64,000 bases of DNA, from the NCBI RefSeq assembly GCF_000373265.1, contig NZ_KB890767.1, forward strand, positions 186,001-250,000, read 5' to 3'. This stretch comes from Pontibacter roseus DSM 17521. Lineage in GTDB: Bacteria > Bacteroidota > Bacteroidia > Cytophagales > Hymenobacteraceae. The notes beneath the pieces are model-generated. The model had not been told where the DNA came from, did not search any database, and saw only the letters and a list, made by a program, of their open reading frames with translations. Positions 1 to 8,701 of this stretch are shown here, one piece after another (positions within the stretch are counted from its first letter, which is position 1; every line of letters begins with the position of its first letter). Position numbers and translations under genes: made by a program.

Positions 1-927
1 CCAGTTATCGGTTCCAGCCAATATGGCAGCTGGATTATACTTTTTCGCTTCTTTTGCCTTCAGCTGCTTTGCCCAGGCCACCCTGCTTTTGGGCGCGGCT
101 CCGGGGCCTTTGGATTTGTGCTCGGCATAGAACGCCGTCTTCTCCGCGTCTGGCTTGTTCCAGTTGTGCCAGCCCTCCGGGCGAATGTGCTTTCCTAAGG
201 TGGTGTTGAGGAACACCGTCTGGGCGAAGGGCCTCCAGGGGCGCCCTAGGTATACCTGTAGCTTCTCGTCGGAGGCGGTTACTTTGCAGTCCAGGAACAC
301 GAACCCGAAGGGCTGTCCTTCTGGCGTGGAGGCGGCGGTGATGTAGGAGTTCTTTTTGCAGTGGATGGTGCAGTTCTCGAAAACAGCCGTCGCCGGCCCG
401 AAGATAAAATCGGTGGTGCCTTCGATGTAGCAGTTCACATAATACTGGCGGCTGTTCGCGACGCCGGCATACAGGGTGTCCTGATCGCCGATGATGTTGC
501 AGTTCCGGAACACGCAGCGGTCAGCCTCCACATGCAGCGCCACCGCCTGCCCCACCGGACCGGCCGTGTTCTGGAAGGTGATGTTCTCGGCCTCAAAGCC
601 ATTCCCCTGCACCAGCACGGTATAGGAAGTGAAGGTGTTGATGTCGCCTTTACCGGAATAGTCGTCCCAGGAGATGATGGTGTTTTCCTTGCTCTCCCCG
701 ATGAAGGACAGATTGGTTTTCCAGGAAGGGATGATGAGCTTTTCGCGGTAGGTGCCTTTCCGGATGTGTATCTCGATGCGCTCTGTCGGGAAGGCAGGCA
801 CCGCATCCACGGCAGCCTGGATGGAGGTATAGTCACCGCTTCCGTCCTGCGACACAACCATACGCTTCTGTTGTGCTTGTATCGCTACAAATGCAAGGCA
901 AAAGAATATCGTCAGAAGGCACCTCAT
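1..927 (-). CDS. Pectinesterase (pectin methylesterase, CE8), 3' end cut by window edge
   Basis: Removes methyl esters from homogalacturonan so that pectate lyases can cut it. My translation of the minus strand from the ATG at 925-927 is open for 309 codons to the window edge, so the C-terminus is missing. A hydrophobic signal peptide (residues 1-18) points to export. CE8 signatures appear in order: GTYREK (58-63), QAVAL (127-131), GDQDTLY (147-153, catalytic acid Asp150), DFIFG (173-177, nucleophile Asp173) and LGRPW (227-231, substrate Arg229). Its ATG overlaps the stop codon of the upstream pectate lyase as ATGA, which suggests translational coupling. It is the last visible gene of the pectin operon. 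Family assignment is firm; whether it acts in the periplasm or at the surface is not shown. Confidence 0.93.
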   Translation of the reverse strand, partial: MRCLLTIFFCLAFVAIQAQQKRMVVSQDGSGDYTSIQAAVDAVPAFPTERIEIHIRKGTYREKLIIPSWKTNLSFIGESKENTIISWDDYSGKGDINTFTSYTVLVQGNGFEAENITFQNTAGPVGQAVALHVEADRCVFRNCNIIGDQDTLYAGVANSRQYYVNCYIEGTTDFIFGPATAVFENCTIHCKKNSYITAASTPEGQPFGFVFLDCKVTASDEKLQVYLGRPWRPFAQTVFLNTTLGKHIRPEGWHNWNKPDAEKTAFYAEHKSKGPGAAPKSRVAWAKQLKAKEAKKYNPAAILAGTDNW

Positions 928-2387
928 TTTTCTGCTCTGTCCGTTAGGTTGGTCTCGCTCACCAGGCTGTTCAGGTATACCTCGATGTTGGTATAGCGCT
1001 TGTCCAGGGTATAGGCAGCGGCATCGGCTGAACTGTTTGAGTCCAGTTTGTGCTGTCGTTCCCAGGCATCCGGCATGCCGTCCTGGTCTTTGTCCTCCGG
1101 TGCCGGGGCCGACTTCAGTTCCGGCCAGCCGCCCACATCGTTCTGCGAGTCAATGATGCCGTTCTTCTTCTTGCCGCTCGTCGGTTTGCCTGACTTCACC
1201 TCCGCTACCACACGGGCGTCCACTGCATCTCTTCTGTGGCTCGCGCCGGCATGGGCCAGCACCGCCTCGTAGGCCTGCGCCGCCTCCTGCTGCCCAATGG
1301 CGGTTACCTCAAATGGCTGGGTCGTTTTCACAGAGTCCGGGTGCTCGCATTGCACGCCACCGTCCCAATTGTCTTGGGAAATGTTCGGGTGACCGGCCAC
1401 GTAATTGCCGGCCACATAGAACCTGCCGTAGGGTTGCGATGGATTGACGATGCGGTCCTTCTTAGATGAAACCGTCGCCGGGCCTGCCTTGTAATAGTTG
1501 TTCACCATGTTGTAACGGCCCTTTTCGCCCCCATAGGTGCTGTTGGCGCCCCAGTTGAAGATGACGTTATTGCGGAAATCCACCAGCTCATCCGGGGAGT
1601 TAGGGGTGCTGCTGGAGCCGGAGAAGCGGGGAGTCCGGCTGGTGTGGTTCGCAATCAGGTTGTGGTGGAACGTGGCTCCTTTGCCTCCCCAGATGCCGCC
1701 ATAGCCGTGGTCACCTTTTGCATGCACCGATTGGTTAAGGCTTTCAGAGATGATGCTCCACTGCAGGGTGAAATTCTCATTGCGGTAGAAAGAGGCGCTT
1801 TCGTCAGTCGCCCAACTCATGGAACAATGGTCCACTATGATGTTGCGCCGGCCTCTGTTGGCTCCCAGGGCATCGTCCTGCTGCCCGGCCACATCGCCCA
1901 ATCGGAAACGCATGTAGCGCACAATCACATTGTCTGCTTTGATGCTCACCGGGTAGTTGCGGATGCAGATGCCATCTCCCGGGGCTGATTGCCCGGCAAT
2001 GGTCACATCACCGTTGTTGATATCGAGCGGGGCTTTCAAATCAATGTTCCCTGACAGGGCAAACACGATGATACGTGGCCCTTTCTTCTGTATGGCGCTG
2101 CGTAGACTACCCGGTCCGTTGTCCTCGAGGTTCGTCACAACAACTACCTGTCCGCCACGGCCACCCGTCGTGAATTTCCCGAAGCCCTCTGCACCCGGAA
2201 ACGCTAGCGCCGCCGTGTCAGCCACCGCCACCGGACCAGCCACTGTAGCATCGGGTGTTTGGTTACTAGGTATACCTGACGGATGCGTGACGCATCCGGA
2301 CAGGCATACTATCAATAGCGCCACGCTATTTGATATCATTCTCTTCATTCCAGCTTGGTTAATCACCTTTGTTTGTTTATAGTGCAT
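924..2387 (-). CDS. Pectate lyase, polysaccharide lyase family 1, lipoprotein
   Basis: Cleaves de-esterified homogalacturonan by beta-elimination, giving unsaturated oligogalacturonides. The 487-residue protein begins with a lipoprotein signal whose lipobox LSGC places the lipidated Cys at residue 32. A second ATG at 2346-2348 (residue 14, MKRM) gives a more ordinary signal length and may be the real start. The catalytic domain starts near residue 63 (FPGAEGFGK). It holds the PL1 landmarks IIVDHCS (183-189, equivalent to vWiDH) and RTPR (251-254, equivalent to the catalytic RxPR). A C-terminal DKDQDGMPDAWE stretch resembles a thrombospondin-3/calcium motif. It starts 2 bp after the upstream stop and is a diverged paralogue of the lyase at 3687-5177. 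Confidence 0.92.
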   Translation of the reverse strand: MHYKQTKVINQAGMKRMISNSVALLIVCLSGCVTHPSGIPSNQTPDATVAGPVAVADTAALAFPGAEGFGKFTTGGRGGQVVVVTNLEDNGPGSLRSAIQKKGPRIIVFALSGNIDLKAPLDINNGDVTIAGQSAPGDGICIRNYPVSIKADNVIVRYMRFRLGDVAGQQDDALGANRGRRNIIVDHCSMSWATDESASFYRNENFTLQWSIISESLNQSVHAKGDHGYGGIWGGKGATFHHNLIANHTSRTPRFSGSSSTPNSPDELVDFRNNVIFNWGANSTYGGEKGRYNMVNNYYKAGPATVSSKKDRIVNPSQPYGRFYVAGNYVAGHPNISQDNWDGGVQCEHPDSVKTTQPFEVTAIGQQEAAQAYEAVLAHAGASHRRDAVDARVVAEVKSGKPTSGKKKNGIIDSQNDVGGWPELKSAPAPEDKDQDGMPDAWERQHKLDSNSSADAAAYTLDKRYTNIEVYLNSLVSETNLTDRAEK

Positions 2388-2389
2388 TC

Positions 2390-3667
2390 CTAGAACTTCA
2401 CCTGTACAGGATTCGCCAGTTCTTGTGCTGACTTTTTCAAGTAGTTCAGAAAAGCCTCTTCGGTCTTGATGCCCTCCGGCTCCAGCTCCCAGGCAGCCAG
2501 GTAAAAGTATTCTACCTTGCCTGCCGTGGGTTTCAGCTTCACCACATGGCTGTGCTCATCCTCTGAGAACTCCTGTAAATCCTGCGGGCGGAACAGCACG
2601 GCTATACCCAGGTTATCCCCTTCTCCGTTGAGGCTCTGCTTGCCGAAGGTGGCGATGTAACCCCACTCCTGCGCGCTGCCTTTTTGGGTATGCAGCTTCG
2701 CTCTTTTGTCTTTGATGAGGCCAGTGCTGAGGTTCTGTGGTTGGCCTCCTGTCACGTTCACCAAATGGCGCGTCAGACGGCTGCCGGCGTGTATACCCAG
2801 GTGAGAGTTTACATCTAGGTCCATACCTGCTATTTTCCAGCCATAGTAGTTTGTCCGGATGGCGGAGTATACCTCACCGTTTTCGGCAATCACGGAAATC
2901 ATGCTGTCTGTTTCGGCTACCCGGTTCGCGCTGCCTTTGTCGAACAGGGCCAGTGTGCCCACTCCAAGCGATTTGCCCACCTTGAGTACATCCATACCCC
3001 AATCCTGCAGCTCGTGGTAGGAGTCATAGCCATCTAGGCCGGCGCGGTGCAGGGCCATGTCCTTTGTCGTCTTGCCAAACACATCGGTGCCGTTGCGCCA
3101 GTCGAGGTAAAAGCGGTAACCTACTTTATCAGATTCCCAGCCTGGCCCTTCGTAGCGGATGTAATAGGAATGGTCCGTCACTTCATCCGGCACGCGTAGT
3201 GAGTCCACGTTCTGGAAAGTGCCCCCGCTATACTTGCGGTCCTTGAACGCACCGCCAACCTTGTGCGACAGTTCTGCTTGGGTGCGCTTGGTATAGGTGC
3301 GCTTGTTCTCTCCGGTCTCGTTGTAGCGGATGGTCAGCTTTCGCGATGCTTTTGCTCCCATCTGGTCCAGCACCAACACTACGCCCGGATAGACGGCATC
3401 TTTCAGGTTGTACTGGCTCGGGATTTCCTTTTTCCCATCCAGCACTACAAAGGCCTTCGGGTTGAAATTGGCGGCCGCCTTCTGTATAGCAGCTTCGGGC
3501 AACACCACCAGAACATCCTGTCGCGGCTGGTTGAGCGGGTTGCTCACCGTGACCGTTAAAGATTTTGGAAACTCCTTCTGGAGGCTCTGAGCATACATAT
3601 TCCCCGTAACCAATGTCGCTACCAACAGCAAAGGCAGCAGCATCCATTTCTTCAATCTGGCTATCAT
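2390..3667 (-). CDS. DUF4861-like secreted protein of the pectin operon
   Basis: A 425-residue protein with a clear N-terminal signal peptide (positive MIARLKKW, hydrophobic LLPLLLVATLV, cleavage near MYAQ at about residue 27). The rest has no membrane segment, so it is exported. The run WGMDVLKVGKSLGVGTLALF (about residues 224-243) and the overall length match the DUF4861 family as I remember it. That family recurs beside pectin and rhamnogalacturonan lyases in Bacteroidota, and its activity is not known to me. It lies between two pectate lyase genes with gaps of 19 and 2 bp, so co-transcription is nearly certain. A role in pectin breakdown or binding is inferred from position only. Confidence 0.72.
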   Translation of the reverse strand: MIARLKKWMLLPLLLVATLVTGNMYAQSLQKEFPKSLTVTVSNPLNQPRQDVLVVLPEAAIQKAAANFNPKAFVVLDGKKEIPSQYNLKDAVYPGVVLVLDQMGAKASRKLTIRYNETGENKRTYTKRTQAELSHKVGGAFKDRKYSGGTFQNVDSLRVPDEVTDHSYYIRYEGPGWESDKVGYRFYLDWRNGTDVFGKTTKDMALHRAGLDGYDSYHELQDWGMDVLKVGKSLGVGTLALFDKGSANRVAETDSMISVIAENGEVYSAIRTNYYGWKIAGMDLDVNSHLGIHAGSRLTRHLVNVTGGQPQNLSTGLIKDKRAKLHTQKGSAQEWGYIATFGKQSLNGEGDNLGIAVLFRPQDLQEFSEDEHSHVVKLKPTAGKVEYFYLAAWELEPEGIKTEEAFLNYLKKSAQELANPVQVKF

Positions 3668-3686
3668 TTCTTCTGTTTAGTTCTCG

Positions 3687-5177
3687 CTATTTTACCTGCT
3701 CCCTGGTCATCTCCTCCACCAGGCTGTTGATGTACAATTCGATGTCATCGTAAGCGGTGCTGAGGTTTCGTTTGTCCTGGGCCTTGGCTGGGTCTAGTTT
3801 CCTGGCCTTCTCCCACTCATCTGGTATGCCATCGCCATCCGTGTCTTTTGGGGCTGGCTTTGCCACGAGCTCTGGCCAGCCACCTACATCATTCTGACTG
3901 TCAATGATACCGTTGGTGCTTCCGTTTGAGCCTGGTGCCGTAAAAGTGTTGTTCCGCACGTTCCCAACCACCCGGACATCCACCGCGTCACGAACCAGCG
4001 ATGCGCCCGCATGGGCCAGCACCCGTTCGTAGGCATCCTGGGAGGTATGGGTTTTCACATTGTTCTGTATGGGGTGAGGCGCCGTAAGCTTCATGGCCGC
4101 CTTGTCAGCATCCGACACTGTGCCGTAGCTGCCGTGGAATTGGTTGAACACGCCGTAGGTCCAGTTATCGCTGGTGGCTCTTGTGCTGCCCCCCACGAAG
4201 TTGCCATCGATGTAGAACTTGCCCCAAATGCCGTATACTTCCGTGCCTTCATTTTTATTTTTGTCGATGGATAGGATGCGCTCTCTTTTGAGAGTAGCAG
4301 GACCTGGCTTGTAGTAGTTGTTCACCATGTTCACGTTCATGCCCTCTCCGCCATAGGTGCTGTTGTTTCCCCAGTTGAAGAAGACATTGTTCCGGAGGTC
4401 CACCAAATCCGTGAGGGCGAAGACCTTTCCGGCTTCCTCTCCTAACCTAGGGTTGCGACTGTCGTGGTGGGCCAGCAGGTTATGGTGGAAGGAGGCGTTC
4501 TTCCCGCCCCAGATGCCGCCGTACCCGTGAGCTCCCTTGGCGTGGGCCGAGTTGCGCAGGCTTTCCGCAATTATGCTCCACTGCAAGGTGAAGTTCTCGT
4601 TGGCGTAGAAGGAAACGCACTCATCCGTAGACCAACTCATAGAGCAGTGGTCAATGATGATGTTTTTCCGGAAGCGACCTTCCAGGGCGTCTGCCTCCTG
4701 CCCTGCCTCGTCTCCCATCCGGAAGCGCAGGAAGCGGATAATGACATTGTCCGCGTTCACAACCACCGGGTAGTTCTTGATGGTGATGCCATCGCCTGGT
4801 GCCGTTTGTCCCGCAATCGTTATGTCGCCGTTCGCAATCACCAGCCGGGAGTTCAGACTGATGTTACCCGACACCTCAAACACAATGATTCTGGCGCCTG
4901 CCGTGTTAATGGCAGTCCGAAGGCTTCCAGCACCGGAGTCGTTCAGGTTGGTGACCTTGATGACCTTACCGCCGCGCCCACCTGTCGCATCTTTCCCAAA
5001 GCCTTCTGCTCCGGGGAAAGCCAGTGCCTTTTCCGCAACAGGTATAGGAGCAAGTTCTTTGGGCTCCTCTACTGCTGGCTCAGGCTCGCTCTTACCCTTG
5101 CAGGCGGCAGATGCCACCGACAGTAGCAGTGCCGTGACGCATACAAGAAAACCTGCCTTGGAAGAATGCTTGTGCAT
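3687..5177 (-). CDS. Pectate lyase, polysaccharide lyase family 1, lipoprotein (second copy)
   Basis: Second PL1 lyase of the operon, 496 residues from the chosen start. The reading frame is open up to 5234, but the ATG at 5175-5177 (MHKHSSKAG) gives a normal lipoprotein signal with lipobox SAAC and Cys at residue 26, whereas the longer start would put Cys at residue 45. The domain order copies the neighbour at 924-2387: FPGAEGFGK, IIIDHCSMSWSTDE, HAKGAHGYGGIWGG, then RNPR as the RxPR equivalent, and a terminal DTDGDGIPDEWEKA motif. The two copies are clearly homologous but far from identical, so the duplication is old and the enzymes may differ in preferred chain length or esterification. 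That difference is inference. Confidence 0.92.
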   Translation of the reverse strand: MHKHSSKAGFLVCVTALLLSVASAACKGKSEPEPAVEEPKELAPIPVAEKALAFPGAEGFGKDATGGRGGKVIKVTNLNDSGAGSLRTAINTAGARIIVFEVSGNISLNSRLVIANGDITIAGQTAPGDGITIKNYPVVVNADNVIIRFLRFRMGDEAGQEADALEGRFRKNIIIDHCSMSWSTDECVSFYANENFTLQWSIIAESLRNSAHAKGAHGYGGIWGGKNASFHHNLLAHHDSRNPRLGEEAGKVFALTDLVDLRNNVFFNWGNNSTYGGEGMNVNMVNNYYKPGPATLKRERILSIDKNKNEGTEVYGIWGKFYIDGNFVGGSTRATSDNWTYGVFNQFHGSYGTVSDADKAAMKLTAPHPIQNNVKTHTSQDAYERVLAHAGASLVRDAVDVRVVGNVRNNTFTAPGSNGSTNGIIDSQNDVGGWPELVAKPAPKDTDGDGIPDEWEKARKLDPAKAQDKRNLSTAYDDIELYINSLVEEMTREQVK

Positions 5178-5235
5178 GATGAGTGGTTTAAAAGAATGGG
5201 TATAGCCTGAAAGACCATACCCATTTTGATACATG

Positions 5236-6834
5236 TTACCTCCAGCGTGGGTCTCCCGCGTTGGTGCTACCAGGGAAGTTGGCGTCTATCAGCTTGAAGT
5301 CGCCTGCTTTTGGATTTCTGAACAAGGCGAAGGAAGTGCCGCTGTAGGTCGTAATGCCAGGTATAGCATCTGCAGTCACTACTGCGTCCGCGGTGATGTA
5401 GCTGCTGCCTGATTCAATCAAGGTGCCGCTACCCGCCCGTATTCCGTTCATCGCCCTGTTGCCGCCCGCGCTCTTGCCAATACCGAAGATGGAGTTGTTG
5501 ACTTTGATGCCGCCAGACACATCGTTAGTGCCGTAGTCAACCAAGTAGCGACTTCCTTCTGGTGTCTCACTGAAGGTACAGTTCTCAATCAGGACAGAGC
5601 GGGAAGGAGCCTTGCTGGTCAGGAAGCGCTCTATCTTGTAGAAAGTGCTGTTGCGGAACCGGATGTCTTTCACATCTACCTCTGCATTGTCAATCGTCAG
5701 GACGGCGTAGTTGGACAAGCTATCTACCACGCTGTTGGCAATGGAGAAGTTGTTCACCACGGTTCCCGCGGCCGTTAACCTCACCAGGCCTCTGAACACC
5801 TCGGCGCGGCAGGCTTCAAACTTTATCTTGCCGATGGTGAAAGCCTTGTTCACGTTCATCACATAGCGGCCGGAGTAGTTGTCGCTGCGCAGCGCAACGC
5901 TTTTGAACACGACAGAGTCAATGCTGCTGCCTTCTGTGAAGTTGAAGTTGCTCGTGAAGTAGAGCTCTGCCATCTCTGGATTGAAGCTGTTCTCGCTCAT
6001 GATGGTCACGGAGCGGTCCAGGTTTGTGGTGGAGGAAATCTCATACCGTCTGCCGCGCTTCAGAAGCACCGTACTGCCCGATGGGATTTGGGAAAGCGTG
6101 TCCTGCAACACAGTAGGTCTATTTGCAATACCGGTCAGGTCAATGATGTTGCCTCCCACGGTGGCCGCCTTCGTCGCGAAGGTTCGGGTTCCTTTGGAGG
6201 AGGTATTGCGGAAAATCTCTGCCGTATAGGCTGTGCTCGGCCGCAATCCTTCGACCAGCTTCATTTGGGCCTGCACATCCTGCTCTGTGAGCTGTACCTC
6301 AATCGGGTTGCCTGCCGGAGCGGTTGGCGTCACTACGATTTTGGTTAGGCCGGGGGTAGCCCGCCATCTGAGAATGACGGCGTTCTCAATCACATCGGAG
6401 TCAACCATTGCATTGAATATCTGTTCGCCCCGGATTCTGAACCTGTTGCTGACCACTGTCTTGGACTCAGGCCTGTCACCCAGTGCGTTGGCCCGGATGC
6501 GGGCATAGTAGTCTGTGCGAACCTCCAGTTGCTCATCCGTAAAGACCACGCCGGCTGTGTCGGTTTGCACGGTCACAATCACCGGCGTAGCGAACAGCGT
6601 ATCCGCGGCCACTTCCACGGTATAGCTCACGCCGCTGCTGGCCGTGGTGTAGAGCGATGGGTTCCATGTCAGCTTCACTTGCGTCTCGCCGCTCACGGAT
6701 TTGATGTCGCCTGCCGGTGTGAACATGCGCATCGGGTCAAGTGAGTCCACTTCTTTCTTACAGCCCACTGTCACAACGGCAAGAAGAACCACAGGAATCA
6801 GGGTGTTGGATATCTTTCTTAAATATTCTTTCAT
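5236..6834 (-). CDS. Lipoprotein with fibronectin-like N-terminus and beta-helix C-terminus (DUF5123/DUF4957-like)
   Basis: About 532 residues from the ATG at 6832-6834 (MKEYLRK); an upstream ATG at 6855 adds 7 residues. Lipobox TVGC puts the lipidated Cys at residue 25. Residues about 45-220 look like two fibronectin type III-like modules (VKLTWNPS, YTVEVAADT, VILRWRATPG). The C-terminal half is Asn/Gly/Ser-rich with repeating short strands typical of a right-handed beta-helix, ending AGDPRWR as in DUF5123-type proteins. Such lipoproteins commonly follow susD in pectin loci and are thought to be surface glycan-binding proteins. Here it follows susD by about 35 bp and precedes pectate lyase. 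The ligand and any enzymatic activity are unknown. Confidence 0.72.
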   Translation of the reverse strand: MKEYLRKISNTLIPVVLLAVVTVGCKKEVDSLDPMRMFTPAGDIKSVSGETQVKLTWNPSLYTTASSGVSYTVEVAADTLFATPVIVTVQTDTAGVVFTDEQLEVRTDYYARIRANALGDRPESKTVVSNRFRIRGEQIFNAMVDSDVIENAVILRWRATPGLTKIVVTPTAPAGNPIEVQLTEQDVQAQMKLVEGLRPSTAYTAEIFRNTSSKGTRTFATKAATVGGNIIDLTGIANRPTVLQDTLSQIPSGSTVLLKRGRRYEISSTTNLDRSVTIMSENSFNPEMAELYFTSNFNFTEGSSIDSVVFKSVALRSDNYSGRYVMNVNKAFTIGKIKFEACRAEVFRGLVRLTAAGTVVNNFSIANSVVDSLSNYAVLTIDNAEVDVKDIRFRNSTFYKIERFLTSKAPSRSVLIENCTFSETPEGSRYLVDYGTNDVSGGIKVNNSIFGIGKSAGGNRAMNGIRAGSGTLIESGSSYITADAVVTADAIPGITTYSGTSFALFRNPKAGDFKLIDANFPGSTNAGDPRWR

Positions 6835-6869
6835 GTCTCGGTAACTTGCTTTCATGATGTGACTGCTAA

Positions 6870-8681
6870 TTAATATCCGTAATCCTGCTTCAGCCTGAAG
6901 TTCTGGTTCAGAACGCCGGAATAGATGGGGAACAGCTCCGACTGACCTGGTTGGAAGGCCACGGCAAACTGCTCGATGTAGGCAGCATTCACGGCTGCCC
7001 GCCAGTTCTTTCGCACATACCCTTCTGGTGCGGAGCTAGGAGCCGGCGTATACATCGCTTCCGATACGCTGCCACCAAACAAGTCGAGCCCGGCCATTTC
7101 CTGTTCCACTGTCGCTGCGTTTTTGAAAGGCGTCAGCTTCACGTATACATAGTTCGGCACGTTGGCATACTTGCCCTCTGCATTGCGGAAGGCACTTAGG
7201 TTAGCACGAGTCTCCTGCACCATGTTCTGCAGCAGGTTCCAGCGAATCAGGTCGTACTTGCGGATGCCTTCACCTCCGAACTCCAGCAGGCGCTCTTTTG
7301 CCACTGCGTTGAAGAAGCTTTGCTTGTCGGTTGGCGTAGTGCCCATTTTGTCCTCATGCCCTGCAAACGCTCTTCTTCTCACCGCTTCGTAGGCTGCTAC
7401 TGCCTCTGCCGTAGGACCTCCTTTCAGTTCATTTTCTGCCTCTGCAAACATCAGGAGCACATCCGCAAAGCGCAGGATGGGCCAGTTTATACCTAATGTC
7501 TGGTTCGTGCCGCTTATACCTGTCCAGTACTTTCTGAACTTGCCGTCGCGCATCAGGTTGGCGGTTGCCAAATCTATCTGGTCTTCTTTGTTGATGGAGA
7601 AATAGGCCAGCGTCACATCTCTTCTGGAGTCGCCTACCGGGTCGAACTCATAGAAATAAGTAGGTATAGCCTCCAGCTGTCCGTTTGCCTGTCCGTAACT
7701 GGAGCTGGCGTCTATCCTCAGTCCGTTGGAGTAACCCAACTTGCTGTCTGTTCTGGCATTGCCGCCGTAGGCGCCAGCCTCAAACATGCGCTCCCCTGTT
7801 GGATCTGTCGAGGTGGTATGGAGGCCTCTGAAAACATTCTCGTAGCTGGGGTTCAGGCCATGTTGACCGCTTTGCATGATATCCCAGGTCTCGTCCCTGG
7901 CAATTTGATAGAACTCCAGATGGTTACCACGGCGCTCCATGGTGCGGGTCTCACTTCTGAGGGAGTAACCTCCTCGGGCCAACGCGATTCTGGCGCGCAG
8001 GCCTTTCACGGCACCTTTAGAGATGCGTGTGCTTGGGTCGCCTGACTCAGACTTCCACGGCACCAGCTCAGAGGCCACACGCAGGTCTTCCAGCAGACGG
8101 TCGTATATCACGTCGCGGTCCGTTTTCGGGAGGTTCAAATCAGGTATGTCGGCAGACGGCTCAAACTGTGCGGGCACGTCTCCCCAGTTGCGAATCAGTT
8201 CATGGTAGAAGATGGCGCGCAGTGTCAATGCCTCGCCATACAGCTTCCGCATGGCGGCTTTCTCGCTTTCGCTACCGTTGGTATAGAGGTTAGAGGCCGG
8301 GATGTACTTGATGGCGATGTTGGCCCTTTCTATACCTGAGTAGAGCTCCAGGAAGGGTCTGTAAAGCTCCGTGTTGTCGGGGTGCACACCAAATCCGCTG
8401 ATGCCCCTTCTATCCAATGGGTTGTAGGCACCGCCCACTCTGAAATCATCGGCCGCGTTCGGGTATAGCGTGGAGATGCGGCTACCGTAGGAGTTGTCGC
8501 CCATCAGCTTGTTGTAGATACCGATGACCGCTGAATTGGTATAGGCAACACTTGTGAAAACGGCCTCCTGCGAGATAGTAGAAGGATTCTCTACATCCAG
8601 ATAGTTCTCGCATGAGGTAAATGTGATGGTTCCGCCCAAAGCCAGTGACAGGAACAGCGACTTTATATATGTCTTTCTCAT
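6870..8681 (-). CDS. SusD/RagB family outer-membrane glycan-binding lipoprotein
   Basis: A 603-residue SusD homologue. The signal peptide ends in TSC with Cys at residue 25, followed by ENYLDVENPS, the usual opening of SusD proteins. The TPR-rich body is recognisable in GIYNKLM (about 55), the segment EALTLRAIFYHELIRNWGDVPAQF (about 150-173), where the RA-x-YY-L-x-WG-VP pattern is the family hallmark, and LRFADVLLMFAEAENEL near residue 410. SusD caps the SusC transporter on the cell surface and hands it oligosaccharide. The pair lies 20 bp apart. Given the enzymes downstream, the ligand is probably oligogalacturonide. Confidence 0.95.
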   Translation of the reverse strand: MRKTYIKSLFLSLALGGTITFTSCENYLDVENPSTISQEAVFTSVAYTNSAVIGIYNKLMGDNSYGSRISTLYPNAADDFRVGGAYNPLDRRGISGFGVHPDNTELYRPFLELYSGIERANIAIKYIPASNLYTNGSESEKAAMRKLYGEALTLRAIFYHELIRNWGDVPAQFEPSADIPDLNLPKTDRDVIYDRLLEDLRVASELVPWKSESGDPSTRISKGAVKGLRARIALARGGYSLRSETRTMERRGNHLEFYQIARDETWDIMQSGQHGLNPSYENVFRGLHTTSTDPTGERMFEAGAYGGNARTDSKLGYSNGLRIDASSSYGQANGQLEAIPTYFYEFDPVGDSRRDVTLAYFSINKEDQIDLATANLMRDGKFRKYWTGISGTNQTLGINWPILRFADVLLMFAEAENELKGGPTAEAVAAYEAVRRRAFAGHEDKMGTTPTDKQSFFNAVAKERLLEFGGEGIRKYDLIRWNLLQNMVQETRANLSAFRNAEGKYANVPNYVYVKLTPFKNAATVEQEMAGLDLFGGSVSEAMYTPAPSSAPEGYVRKNWRAAVNAAYIEQFAVAFQPGQSELFPIYSGVLNQNFRLKQDYGY

Positions 8682-8701
8682 CTTATGCTGATTTTTAAAA
8701 A

